Source: Ganoderma boninense (lineage: Eukaryota; Basidiomycota; Agaricomycetes; Polyporales; Polyporaceae). Taken from it: 64,000 nt of DNA. Under the pieces are notes generated by a model. It searched no databases, had not been told where the DNA came from, and saw only the letters and a list, made by a program, of their open reading frames with translations. The stretch covers positions 2,914,001-2,978,000 of the forward strand of contig CM035311.1 in assembly GCA_002900995.3 (NCBI GenBank). Reading direction: 5' to 3'. Shown piece by piece: positions 49,481-61,113 of this stretch. The translations under genes were made by a program, and so were the position numbers. Every line of letters begins with the position of its first letter. Position 1 is the first letter of the stretch.

Positions 49481-51415
49481 GATTCTGACAAAGTACACCC
49501 ATCATGTGGAATCCTTTGTGTCGCCTCCTTCTCCCGCTGCTGGCAGCCATCTCGCTCCAGGCTGGCATCCAACACGAGCGAGCACTTGACCTCCAGGCAT
49601 CACCCTCCGCTACCGGGATCATTTGATCTACTGCGATTGATGCAGCAGCCTCGCACACTGCAACCAACAGGAGACGATGAAAAGCCCGAGGTCTGGTCGG
49701 TGAGTACAGCACCTCGGAGACCCCAAGGGAGAGGTACGATTGCGCGCCGTGTCTTCCTTCATACGTATTCTGACCGTTCTAATTTTACACGGGACTTCAT
49801 GGGAATCTACAGACGTCGTTGTTACCTGCGATGGACTGTCGATCAACGTCAGCATCAGGCTCCATGATGCCTTCAGGTGAGTCGCTGCCCCACACCTGCG
49901 CTCTCGTCCTGTTCATCCATCGCGACCATAGATACCCATCCCATCCATCCATCTCTTATCCATCCTACTCTCCGCCCCTCGCGCCAAGACACCGGAACGC
50001 CCCGAACGGCACCCCGATCCTCGACCATCCCTCCCTCCCAATGGTCTTCCTCTTCCTCCGATAAGACGCATGTTCGCGCCAGCCGGTACCCCAGCACCTG
50101 AGGATACGATATGTAGCGATGCTGCCTCGATCCAGAAAGGTGCGTTCTGCTCTCCGCTTCATCTTCTTTTCAGACGCGCCTGACCTGGGGCACAGTAATG
50201 TCAGCACTCGACGTACTCTCGTTCCAAGAGTCGACTCTCTGTCTGGGTGCGGCGACCCAGTGCTCAAGGTCTGAGACTGGGTGTTCGACAAGCTTATCGC
50301 TCGGCATCTCCGTCTTCGATGTTGTCAGACCGGCCATGCAGGTCTAGATTCTGAAGCGGAAACGAAGACGGAGCGATAAGAATGGAAAAGCAGAAGGCCC
50401 GAAAACGATGAGATCTAGGAGGACCAGGGAAACGTCGCGATTGCGCAGCCCGAGCTCGTGGCAAGGGTACGAGGTCGGGCAAGCTCAGGAGGACACGGTG
50501 GCCGAGACGCATCCAGTGCTGCCAAGGGGGAGTAGGATGGCGCATTGCTCAAGCAAATGCTTGCATGGCCGAGAAGGAGATACCCCGAGACCATATGACC
50601 CTTCGCCCCTCGCAGTGCTTGTCTTCACCGTACGCGATCTAGTCGATCGGCCGATGGAGGGGAGGACGGCGCTGGTCCCTCCTCTCCACGTTCATGGGTG
50701 AGTTTCTTCTTCCTGTTTTCACATCATCGGCTTGTTCACGCGTACTAAGACTTCCGCAGCATTCTACGCACCCACTTCTGAGCACGGCGTGTCGCTCCCT
50801 CGGTCCTGTATGACACTGCGCTTCCTCTCCTACCAATCGACCTCGGTATCGTACCAGACGATATCCTGTCGGCGTTATTCGATGTCAAAGGGGCAAGTTC
50901 AGCTCTTATTCCCTTCGGGTGCACGATTTGTGAGCCTCTCACGAGGAGAAACCTCGTACGTCCTGTTCTGTTCCCTGCCTGACGGAGCTGACCGAAAGCC
51001 TTCACTGTGTAGCTTCAAGTCACGTCAGTCTTGCCGCACTCCCTATCCTCATCTTCCAGTACGTCGCGCCCACGATTCTTGCGAAGCTCAAGCACTCGAC
51101 TGCAGTGCAGCCGCGGTCGCGCGGCAGAAGTACGCAGACTCCGTGCACGACGCGCCCCCCTGCTCATCGGCAAGTCACTCTCCGGGTCCGCCGCGATCGA
51201 TCTGCAGTGAGGAAGCAACTCGAGGAGCTTGCTTCGGGAGAAAAGGTCTCGCTTGCCAAGTTTGTGGAGCGTCGAAGCAGGGAGCCTAGGCAGGCCAGAA
51301 CCTGCGGGCGGAGGGAGACTACGGCCGGGAGATCAAGCGGTCAAGGTCGAGCTGGAAGGGTGCGGACGGGATGAAGGCGGAGGACGGAAGGGGGCGTCGA
51401 AATGGATGCATCGTG
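49480..51415 (+). pseudogene. TRM82-derived pseudogene, near full length
   Basis: Sister of 32640-34410. The two share long stretches such as the exon 3/intron 3 region (49865-50060 against 33085-33285), including the same losses relative to the parent. It ends at aatggatgcatcgtgagtgcgtgc (51401). No intact frame. Confidence 0.75.
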
Positions 51416-51419
51416 AGTG

Positions 51420-53870
51420 CGTGCTTTGCGTCGTGTGCCCGACTCCATCTTTTGACCCGACATGTTCGCACTGCTCCCCTATCCTACCGGCTTTGGCTCT
51501 TCTTCTACCAGGCTGTTCCTCTCCCTACAACCAAGATATCTGTTGCACAAGCGAGCAGCGCATGTGAACCACGATCATCACACGGCGGTCATCCGGGACT
51601 GCCAACCTCAACTCGTGTCCCGGGAGCAAGACTGTTGCACGATCAGTCGACTGTAAGTGTTCTCCACATAGTGGGGCATGGCAGCCCGACTGGAGAAGTC
51701 GTTTTTCCTCTAACAGCTTCTCAGGGCCGACTTTCTCGAAGCTCGGAGGATCCAACTGGCAGCAATGACGGGTGAGCGATACGAGCTACGTTATGTTTTT
51801 ACCTGTATTCTCATGGTACAAGGCATTCAGAGCTGGTCATCCAAGTGCAGTGCTGGACTGCGTGAACTCTACCACCGCATGCATGCCTCCTTCAGAGTTG
51901 CTCAACGTACCCATTGGCGCCATGCAAGATGTGCGACCGGATCGGATCCAATACATCTCTTCCTCGACGCCGTTGCCAGACAGTTGGATACGACGGTCGA
52001 CTTGTCGCGCCCGGAACGCTTGCGGGAACAGAGCCGAAGCTATGAAATCTGGAGTATCCGCACAGGAAGCGCAGCGGGAGGCTTAACGTCCCGCAAGGAA
52101 CGTAAGTCCGTTGCATCGCGACGTCATAATTGGCTCCCTCAAGTGTTGCTGTCTTTAGAAGATAAACCGACATGGCAGCTCGATCGGCCATTTATCGTGA
52201 TCGATGGTGTGCAGCTCTCGGCTCTGCGCCGCCCTATTCTGCACCCCGGCGGAGGCATTCAATATCTTTCGAGGTGGAGACATCTGGACGCCGCATTCCA
52301 TACGTGTAAGTCTTCCAAACGACCGGGATACAGGCAACTAGACGCAAATTCTGCGGTTGCTTGCGCGTCGGGAAATATATGCTAACGAATTCCTGGCCTA
52401 TGCACAGACCGACGACCACGCCTTGTACCTCCTAGTATCGAAGTGGAAGAGGACCATTTCCCATGTGCTGCTGTATGAGCAGACTCGCGGGGCGCAACCG
52501 CCCCGGAGAAGTTCGAGTAGGCAGTCTCGAGCACGAACGAGTTTGAGATGGCTCGGCGCAACGCAGTATAATAGGGTGCGTATCGCGAGAATGTCGAGTG
52601 CGAACAGCTGCTCGTTTTTTCACCTCCCAAATACACGCGACCATGCTAATTCGAATTTTTGTAGACGTACGAGTCATGCGGCGACGAGCGGGACTTCGTG
52701 GAGTTGACGTACACTCCGATGAGAGAGGAAGAAGAGCAGGAGCGAGAGGACACATTCGTCGAGTCACGGTTGAATGGGAGTCGCCTGCAGACGCAGCGTG
52801 GGGGCCAACATAAAGAGGGACTGCGATTTAAAAGCCTTAAACCCACCGATTTTTCAGCCGCGGCAGGAGCACGAACGTCGAGAAGACGCTCGTTCCTCCC
52901 GGCGCCGCATCGGGGGGCGACGTCGTGGATAGTGAGGGACGTCAGTGGCGTGCGCACGAGGAAGCAGGCGAGGTCCGCCACAGAAGGCCATTGCCAGGGG
53001 TCGAAGGGAGGGAAGGGGCCTCCTAAGAGTACATTTCCTACTCAACCCAAAGAAGAGGCTTATCGAAAGTGATATGGACGTCTGGAGTCTCCCGAGCCCG
53101 CTCTTCCTGCTCGCGCTGACGCACACGGGAGTGCGTACGGCGAGGCTGAGGATGCTGCTTTCAGCTCGATGAGACTTTCGTGGAGAGCTCGACCGTGGTT
53201 CGGCCGCGGGCCATCGGCCATGTACGTCCTACTGGATCCTGACTCCTACTTGAAAGCTCGAAGGTGAACACTGACAAACCATGCCCCACAGTGTGCGGAA
53301 ACACCGTGATGGGTAGCTGTTGAGCTTCCAGGGCACATGGTGCGACGAAGGGCAAACCTCACATCAGAGGGAAATTGGTTGAGCACGGAGCAGTACGAGA
53401 CCGCTGTATTGCAAGAACTTGATAGAACCCGACTTTCCTGCCAGCGTGTTATTTGGCGTTGTTGGGATGCAGGACGTGACGTCGGCACTCGGGAAGGATT
53501 TCCGCAACCATCTCTATTCGAGGCGGGTCAACATCTAAACAGCTCTTCGAGAACATGCATGTCGTCGGTGTCGAAGAGGCGCGTGGTGCAGGGTGCTCGG
53601 ATCGACCTGCGAGTCTCCGCCTCACATCCTCTTCGCCCTCTTCGCCCTCTTGAATCGGTTCTCCAAGCCCGTCGAGTAAGGGCTTCAACTTGTAGTGATT
53701 GGCCTCCTGGCGGTGGGTGTGCATGTCGTGCTCGGCAGCGCTGTTTCCCGCAGCGCGTAGAAACTGTACTGTTCGAGACCTGGGAACTATATGCCCCGGG
53801 GTTAAAATGCTCCGGGGTGATAAAAGTCGGGGGCGGTAGAGCTCTCGGGTGAATATGGCAAACAAGGAGT
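51420..53870. other. Unit F (second copy)
   Basis: Sister of 34420-36590 and slightly longer. A 206-codon plus-strand frame at 51765-52385 and words such as GGGIQYLSRWRHLDAAFHT and DDHALYLLVSKWK suggest a spliced gene that has decayed less here. I find no known motif. The last part (52.8-53.8 kb) has no counterpart that I can identify with certainty. Confidence 0.45.
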
Positions 53871-54700
53871 GGGAGGAACTCACCAAAAATAATTGCACAC
53901 CCCCTCCGCTCTCAGCGAAAGCATGAGTTGACGCATGACGGGGAGAATATGCACATGGGGCCGACGACGATCAAGACGACGACGGATGGGCTCGGATTCA
54001 GACCGACAAGTGGCACGTTCCTGCTCGAGGACACTCTTCCAGACCCAAAGCGTCGTAAGAGAGCGTGTGCACTGGGCAGTGCGAGAAGCAGGAGTCCACC
54101 GTACCAATTGGCGGGTTCAGCAACACGCAGACGTGCTGCGATTCGGCATTGCTGTTGAGATCCGGTGGAAGGGAGTGCGGGAGATGGAGAGGCCCTTGAT
54201 GTGATGGAGGCGGTGGGATGAGAAACATAGAACTGCGAGATATCGTGAGCTTGTCATGAGCTGTCCTCTATTGGAGGCATTGGGGCATCATGAACACGAC
54301 AAAGATGTGACTTACAAGGTGCATTTTCCCTGCAAGTTATCCCTCTCCCCATGTTCCCACACGGGCCGTCTCGACGTGTTAGCTGTCCTCTCGCACATAA
54401 ACCCTTGCCACTAGAACTGCCTCTGTCCAAGAAAGAACAGCAATTGCTGGCATCGGCGTCATATCTTGCCTTGGTCACCACGGCGACTGTCAATAGATTC
54501 AGAGAGAGCCCGAGGCGATGAGTGATTGACGAACCAGATTGCAGTGACGAGCCCCAGGTCAGACGTGGATGGCCGAGCTTACATTGCCTGAGCCAGCGGA
54601 GACAGGGTGCCAAGACAAGTGAGGCGCAAGACGACAGCGAGACTCAGTCGAGTCGCGGTGGCGGCAGGAGACAAGTGCGCGCTCAGCGGTGTGAGACGCG
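53870..54700. other. Decayed minus-strand sequence related to 18.2-18.8 kb
   Basis: Blocks at 54085-54185 and 54315-54480 align with 18300-18420 and 18560-18720. Splice-like signals remain on the minus strand but no gene can be built. Confidence 0.4.
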
Positions 54701-54704
54701 TGGC

Positions 54705-54719
54705 GTCACAATGAGTGAC
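54705..54719. promoter_or_regulatory. GTCAC-N5-GTGAC inverted repeat
   Basis: GTCACaatgaGTGAC, perfect palindrome, 5' of the TRM82-derived copy at 54770. Additional GTGAC and GTCAC words follow within 20 bp. Confidence 0.6.
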
Positions 54720-54769
54720 TAGTGACCGGTCACTGTAACATTCGCGAGTCGCCTTCAGCTGTGGGCTTG

Positions 54770-56600
54770 TCGCCCGTCCATTGCCCTCCGGCCTCCCTCG
54801 ACCTCTTGTCTTTGGTCGTACCAGCGTCCCCGCTGAATCTGGTCGCTACTCGAGCTCTATATCGAATCTTCAATGTAACTAGCTTCTCCTAGAGATATCC
54901 TGTTGCGACTCACGGTCATCCTTGGAGCTAGGGACCGCCAACTTGCTCGACCATCCACGACGCATATAGCTAGATGTCTACCTCCATAGGACACCAGTCC
55001 CCACCTACACTTCCCGCGGGTCGCATCTATAGCACACGATGCCAATCTCAACGTCCGAAACGTGGCCCAGTCTCTCGACCTCCTCAGTGAGAGGCACGGC
55101 GGCGCACCCTGTCTGTGTTCATACGGATGCCCACCATCCCGTGTTGCGCAGCACGTCCCCGTACACGTCCATATCACTCGGAAACCCGTGACGAACAGAC
55201 TATCCATGGTGAGTGATTGCTTATGCAACGTCTTGCGCTCTCGTCCCATCCCCACCGTAGCTACCGCTTCCACCGCAACCCCGAACCAAGTCTGCAGTTA
55301 TCCTACCCTGCGTCCTTCATGCCAGAACACAACAGCTTCTCCAACAATGTTCCTCCTTCCTGTCGCCCTTCCTCCTCGCATCTGCAAGCAGCCCATCGCC
55401 GTGCACAACAGCCATGAATGTGTCCGTGCGAGATGGTCGTCCGCCAGGGCTGCAGCATACAGCGATACTCCCTCGGCCACAAGAAGTGCATTCTACTCCG
55501 TCCTTCTCCCACGTGCCTAGACCATTAACGCAGTCATGACAGACCCTCACCTCCTGTCGTTCCAAGCGCCAACACTCACCTGTTCGGGCTTGGATCGGGT
55601 CGTCGAGATCAGGGCCACAAGGTTGTCTCACAAGTTAATCCCCAACTCTCCGTCTTCGATCTTGCAGAGTATCTATCCACGTTCGCCCTCCGAAGCGAAA
55701 GCACCGATAAAGCGACGAGGACGGAGAGAGAAGAGTTGCATAAGGAGATGAGGTGCATGGATGCATGGGGACGCAGAGGAGATGTCGTCGGAAAGCTCGC
55801 GACTGGGATGGGGCTACGACCGGGGAAAGAGTAATGGAACAGGGCAATGATTCAACACCAAGTGCGGGCGCTGGCGGATCGGCAGAAGAGAAGGGCTAGG
55901 ATACCACGTCTGCATCAGACGTCGTCCTCGATTTCGCCGAACAAAGTCCGATCTGTCGACCGTGGCCTTGTAGCATATGCGTGTGAGTTTCTCCCTGAAA
56001 TCTTCACCCCGCCGGTTTGCTCATAGGTCGCATCTCTGGCTCGCGAACCTCATCGACAGTTTGCGCGGCCCCAATTCCTGTCGTGTATTCGATTTCACCT
56101 TCGCGCTGTACACTAAACGTCTGGGTGGGCCGCTCCTGTCCTGTCCTATTTGAGCCCGCTCCGCGATCCGCCCGTCTACTTTCCTGGGAAGGAGACACAG
56201 TACAGTCTGTTCTCTCTCGCTGCTGCTCTTGCTCTGTTTACTCCGCTTCGCGCCCGATGGGACGAACTCATGCACCGACGGCTCGCACCACTTTGCTCCT
56301 CCCACCCTGGGCTTGCCGTGCATTGTGCTCACAACACTCACGGAACTCTCGGGGCTTGAACCTCTACGTGACTGCACACGACTTTGCTCTCCGAGGCCCC
56401 CACTTTCTTCTCGGAGATGCCCATCGGAGCGCTTGGGTATATCAGGAGCAAGAAGTCGTTGCTCGCGAAGAATCCGGGAGCACAAGGTCTCGTCAAGGCG
56501 GAGGGCATGAAAACGAGCAGTAGCAGGCAGAGGCCGGAAAAAGAGGAGGTGAGGGAAGATGCGTGGGATGCTGGGAAAGAGACGTCGCTGGTGCGTCATC
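54770..56600 (+). pseudogene. TRM82-derived pseudogene, near full length
   Basis: Its 5' part matches the fragments at 18990 and 36930 (tctctcgacctcctcagtgagaggcacgg at about 55069). Unlike them it continues through exons 5-7 to gtcaaggcggagggcatg and gacgtcgctggtgcgtcat. This suggests the two fragments were once full copies. Many stops. Confidence 0.7.
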
Positions 56601-58440
56601 TAGACCGTGTGTCTTGCTTGCGAGCTAACAATGCAGCAAGGTATGCAGCATGCCTTGCAAATGGAGAACACAAGTGTTGAAGGCAGCCGAAACGGGGTGG
56701 CGACTTTGAGGAAACTGCGCCGGATCATAGTGAGTGACAGGCAGGCCGCCTGGCCGAGTCGAGTCGAGGCGAGTCGGACCGACTTCAAGAATACCTTCAA
56801 TTGGCCCAACATCGATATCGTTACGCAAGCTCACCGACAATGTTTCAACGCGAGGTGTGCTATGTCCACTGTCCATGCCTCGATCGAAGTGCACTCATTG
56901 GATTAACCAGTCAGTTGCGACTCTTCGTCCGCGTGCGGTACCGACCATCCGTGCATTACTCCCCTCCCCCTTCCAAGCTGCTCATCTTATCCGCGAACCC
57001 CGCGTGCTATGCACAATCGCAGCTCCTTCATTGCATCTCGTCCTCCATGCTGCTGCTGTCGTTCGTGGATGGCACCATGGCAGCTCAGAGTGCTTCGGCC
57101 GCGCGGCCTGTTGCAGCAGGACTGTCCTGGGTCCGTCGGATCACAGCGGTGACAATTGTGGTGCGTGGTCCCGATTTTGTGTAAGCGTAGCATTCCGTAC
57201 TGACGTGTCTGGGCAAGGACTCTATGAGTGGAGAACTGAATCTATATTCTAGTAGTCTCACAAAACTCCTGCTTGTTCCGTCCTTGGACTCCTGCGGCTT
57301 GGAGTCCGTCCTTCGTCTGGAACGTTCAATCCACTGTCGTCCGTCCCATACGCTCGATTGTTCCGGAAGACGGAGTACCTGCACCGAGACGGCGGCATGC
57401 GCCCCCTTGTCTTCGCATCCCAATCACCTCCATGACTGATCATCTCCGACATCCAGGCGATGTTACGAACGCAGGTATCTTGGTGAACGTGTATATGTCT
57501 TGTTCAGCGTCTCGAGTCCTGGCCAGGTGTCAGGCCCAGGTACCCTGTGCACGCGTATCATAGACAATTCCCGGTCTACACTCAGGTCTCCGAGACCAGG
57601 CCGGACTACTGCAGCATCCTGCTACCAGTCAAAGCGGGCGGCAACCCCTTCCTGACGTACTGTCTCGCCAAGGAGGACGATACTGCACTCGAGTGCAAGC
57701 AGGGTTGTCCGGTTTGAGGCCCGGGGGATGCGCCAAGTGCCAGGGAAGAGCGAACGTAATTCCACTCCGTGTGCGACTACAAAGTGGTCGACGTTGCACA
57801 AGAAGCGAGTGTGAACAATGGATAATCGTGAAACTGACGCACCACAAGGACGAACACGAGTATCCCAAGGCAGTCCTTGCGGAGGGTCACCGCCCTATGC
57901 GTTGTTGCGCTTGCACGGGCGAATACAGTCGTGGGCTGCAAGGTGAACGATACAGCCCTTGGAACTTCTCTGGGGAACGTGAACGGGATTGGAAAGGAAG
58001 CTGTAGACATATAGGCGGAGGCTGCCTTCGGACTCATGGACGCTGTGTTCTCGCTTCACCGTAACGATCGTCAGTACGCTCTGGCTTGTGAAGTTTGTCA
58101 CTGAACTTACAAACGTTTATGTGTTGGACATTCAGCCCGTGAACTCGACGTTGAAGGTGGTTAGGGGTTCGTCTTCTAGCACTAAATCCTCTGGGGCCAT
58201 TTGTGCGTTGCTGAACCGACTTCCCTTAAACTACTACGATGTTCACAACAGGCATCACATCGATTCTCGTCCACTACACAGCAAACACTCAGTGCTGAAT
58301 ACATCACGAGAACAGGTACAAAACAAGTAACCAAACCATTGACCGCCTCGGACGACCCGAGAATACAGTTTAGCATATTACGAAGCAAAGTCCATTCACA
58401 ATACAGCCTTATCCGAGAAACACAACCATAGTTCGAAACA
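56600..58440. other. Decayed unit related to 19.4-20.9 kb
   Basis: The 57240-57720 stretch is related to 19640-20070. No intact gene. The end of the block is the 3' flank of the third HET copy, corresponding to about 20.7-20.99 kb. Confidence 0.4.
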
Positions 58441-59305
58441 CCATCAATCCTCCACTCCCCGACAACACTAGATGCACTCATGCATCACCGTCCTGTATGT
58501 CCTGCAGATCGCCGCGCCAGGCTGCGTCGCTGGACTCGTCGAGGGCTGCACTGTGCCGCATTACGCCTCTGTCACCGAGTCCACTTCGGACCGCTTCCCC
58601 CATACCAAATTCCCAATGCTCTCTGGCCCTCCGCTCTACGCCTGCAAAGCCTCATGGATACTCGAACCCGCCAGAAGAGGATCGTCATCCAAATGCACAT
58701 CTGGACCATTTCTTCCCCTGCCTCCGGAGTCCCTGACCAGCCAACGCGGCTCCTCGGGTGTGATGCGCGAGTGGGAATCTATGACTCGGAGCCTGTCTCG
58801 GGCCTCTGCTGGCCGTCGGGGCTCTGCGCCCTTCGCCGAGGGTGGTGGAATGCGCTCATTGCCCGCTTGTTCCAGTCCGTGTTCAGCCATCGTGGCACGT
58901 CAACGTGGAATCGGCGCTTGAGAGGTACAATCTTGACCGCAAGGCAGTACTCGGAGAACCACCCTGGGTAGATATTGAGGTTTAACCTGAGCCCGCGTCC
59001 AGATGGAAGTGTGGTTTTGACTTCCTTGTCTCCCAGGCTCGAAGACCAGATCCAGTCTGTCTCCGCCTTTGCGTTCCATACCACTGTGTCAGCCGTATTG
59101 TCGTTCTGAAGTGCGTCGGGACCGAGAGGGCCTTCCTGAACACTGCGATCTGGAAACATTGTCCGAACGGAGGCGCAGAAAGTCAAATCCTGATTGCATC
59201 GCTTCAACGGTACCAGCGATTCGGCTGTCGGTGTGGATAACTCGGAAGCCGAGTGACTCTGAGGTCCCGGGTCCGCCACAAAGAACGGATCAATCTCCCG
59301 GCCGG
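58440..59305 (-). pseudogene. HET-domain paralog 3, C-terminal remnant
   Basis: On the minus strand 58779-59279 is open and matches the last part of module 3 in HET-1 and HET-2 (SSLGDKEVKTTLPSGRGLRL, YPGWFSEYCLAVKI). One tail repeat unit follows in another frame (SRITPEEPRWLVRDSGG at about 58740). The HET domain and modules 1 and 2 are missing. Similarity stops abruptly near 59305 at the ATAT-rich stretch. Confidence 0.8.
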
Positions 59306-59810
59306 GTTCATCACACCTAAGGCAGGTCCCCTGACCCCTCCCTTAGACGTATTCACGACGGGGAAAGCCGTGAATATGGCCGGCAGATACAGGGAGGATA
59401 TTGGTCGGGAATCTATCAATTCCGGGGCCTGCGAGCCAGATGGGGGACGGGAGGATAGGACTGATATCATGTGAGTAGCCGACCAATAATCAACCGGGTA
59501 GATATTTTCGGGAATAGCCGACGGTCCGATATGGGGACGGCAGTGGCTCTGCAGCCCACATATCTTCTTGAAATCTGCATGGCAGATATTCGGCTCGCTG
59601 CTGAAATACCATCTAAGTACCCGTCGACATATCTGACCACTATCATTCCCATATTGGACTGACTTATCGCTTGCCTTCACCTGACATATCCGACAGAACA
59701 TATCTGCCAGGCAGATATGTGGCCGGTATGTGAAATAGCGGACCTATATCTTCCCGGCGCTCACAGTGGGTGGATATTCAAGGACGATATTTTACATAGC
59801 CGCCCTCGGG
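59305..59810. other. ATAT-rich insertion of unknown nature
   Basis: About 500 bp with some fourteen NATATN words, unlike the GC-rich surroundings. It includes a perfect 21-bp inverted repeat at 59699-59719 (catatctgcc-a-ggcagatatg). No coding frame with features is seen. It replaces the 5' part of HET-3. Confidence 0.55.
59699..59719. repeat. 21-bp perfect inverted repeat
   Basis: Two 10-bp arms (catatctgcc and ggcagatatg) around one base. Confidence 0.85.
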
Positions 59811-59814
59811 CAAC

Positions 59815-60935
59815 CCGACGCTCCCTGGGTGCTCCGGATTCGCTCCTCTGAAGCTCCGAGAGTTCTCTGAATCCGCTCCTCCGACGCTCCGAAGGCTCTC
59901 CGGGGGAGCTACATGGGACATCCAACGGGGCTCTGGCGTACGCGAGACGGCGCTCCTCTCCTCCTCACGCTCTCCCCCGCTCTCGACTCGAAGTGCGTAG
60001 ACCCTCTGCCTCCCCTGCCCGACACTCCTGACGCTCCCTATGCTCCCCATGCTCTCCATGCTCCCGGCGCTCTCGACGCTGTCTGAACACCCTCGACTGT
60101 CCCTCCTCGCTCCAGCGGTGCTGTCGCGATGAGCCTCCATCGACGCTCCTGACGCCCTCAAGGCCCTCGACGCTCCCGACTCGGAGCCCATAGACCCTCC
60201 GCTATCCCAGCCCGACGCTCCCGTCCATCCCGGCGCTCTCGACGCTGTTTGAACGCTCTCGACCGTCCCTCCTCGCTCCAGCGGTGCTGTCGCGATGAGC
60301 CTCCATCGACGCTCCCGACGCCCTCAAGGCCCTCGACGCTCCCGACTCGGAGCCCATAGACCCTCCGCTATCCCAGCCCGACGCTCCCGTCGCTCCCGGC
60401 GCTCTCGACGCTGTCTGAACACCCTCGACCGTCCCTCCTCGCTCTAGCGGTGCTGTCGCGATCAGCCTCCATCGACGCTCCCGACGCCCTCAAGGCCCTC
60501 GACGCTCCCGACTCGGAGCGCACAGACCCTCCGCCGTCTCAGCCTGCCGCTCCCGACTCGGAGCCCATAGACCCTCCACTATCCCAGCCCGACGCTCCCG
60601 TCGCTCCCGGCGCTCTCGACGCTGTCTGAACACCCTCGACCGTCCCTCCTCGCTCTAGCGGTGCTGTCGCGATCAGCCTCCATCGATGCTCCCGACGCCC
60701 TCAAGGCCCTCGACGCTCCCGACTCGGAGCGCACAGACCCTCCGCCGTCTCAGCCCGCCGCTCCCGACTTGGAGCCCATAGACCCTCCGCTATCCCAGCC
60801 CGACGCTCCCGTCGCTCCCGTCGCTCCCGGCGCTCTCGACGCTGTCTGAACACCCTCGACCGTCCCTCCTCGCTCCAGCGGTGCTGTCGCGATCAGCCTC
60901 CATCGACGCTCCCGACGCTCCCGACTCGTGTGTGG
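59815..60935. repeat. GC-rich minisatellite, about 166-bp period
   Basis: The landmark gacgctgt(c/t)tgaac recurs at about 60075, 60241, 60407, 60618 and 60838. Spacings are 166, 166, then about 212 and 220, because the later units carry an extra block of about 50 bp (gactcggagcgcacagaccctccgcc). Each unit also contains shorter runs of cgacgctcc(c/t). Short open frames here (for example 60661-60849) are by-products of the repeat. Confidence 0.9.
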
Positions 60936-61113
60936 TGCGGATGCTCTTCGTCATCAATGGGATGGTTGGTCGCGTTCCTCTCTATCGACGCTCGGACTTC
61001 TGTACGCACTCTAATTTGTCTATTTCCACTCTACACTGTGTGGACTTTGCGCATTCGAGCACCGTAGTGGACAACATACATGGCAATTGTAGAAAGATGT
61101 ATACAGCTCCTCC

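Noticed and set aside
51765..52385. 206-codon frame in unit F as an intact gene
   Set aside because: The sister copy at 34.7-35.3 kb does not keep the frame, conserved blocks switch frame within it, and no domain is recognised.
26400..56600. Processed (mRNA-derived) origin of the TRM82 copies
   Set aside because: Intron sequences and splice junctions are retained in order, and flanking non-TRM82 DNA is duplicated with them.
60661..60849. Small plus-strand frame with DAPDALKALDAPDSE-type repeats
   Set aside because: Entirely made of minisatellite units, stops at each unit end, and has no splice context.
59815..60935. CRISPR-like regular array
   Set aside because: Units are contiguous near-identical 166-bp repeats without unique spacers. 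It is a eukaryotic minisatellite.
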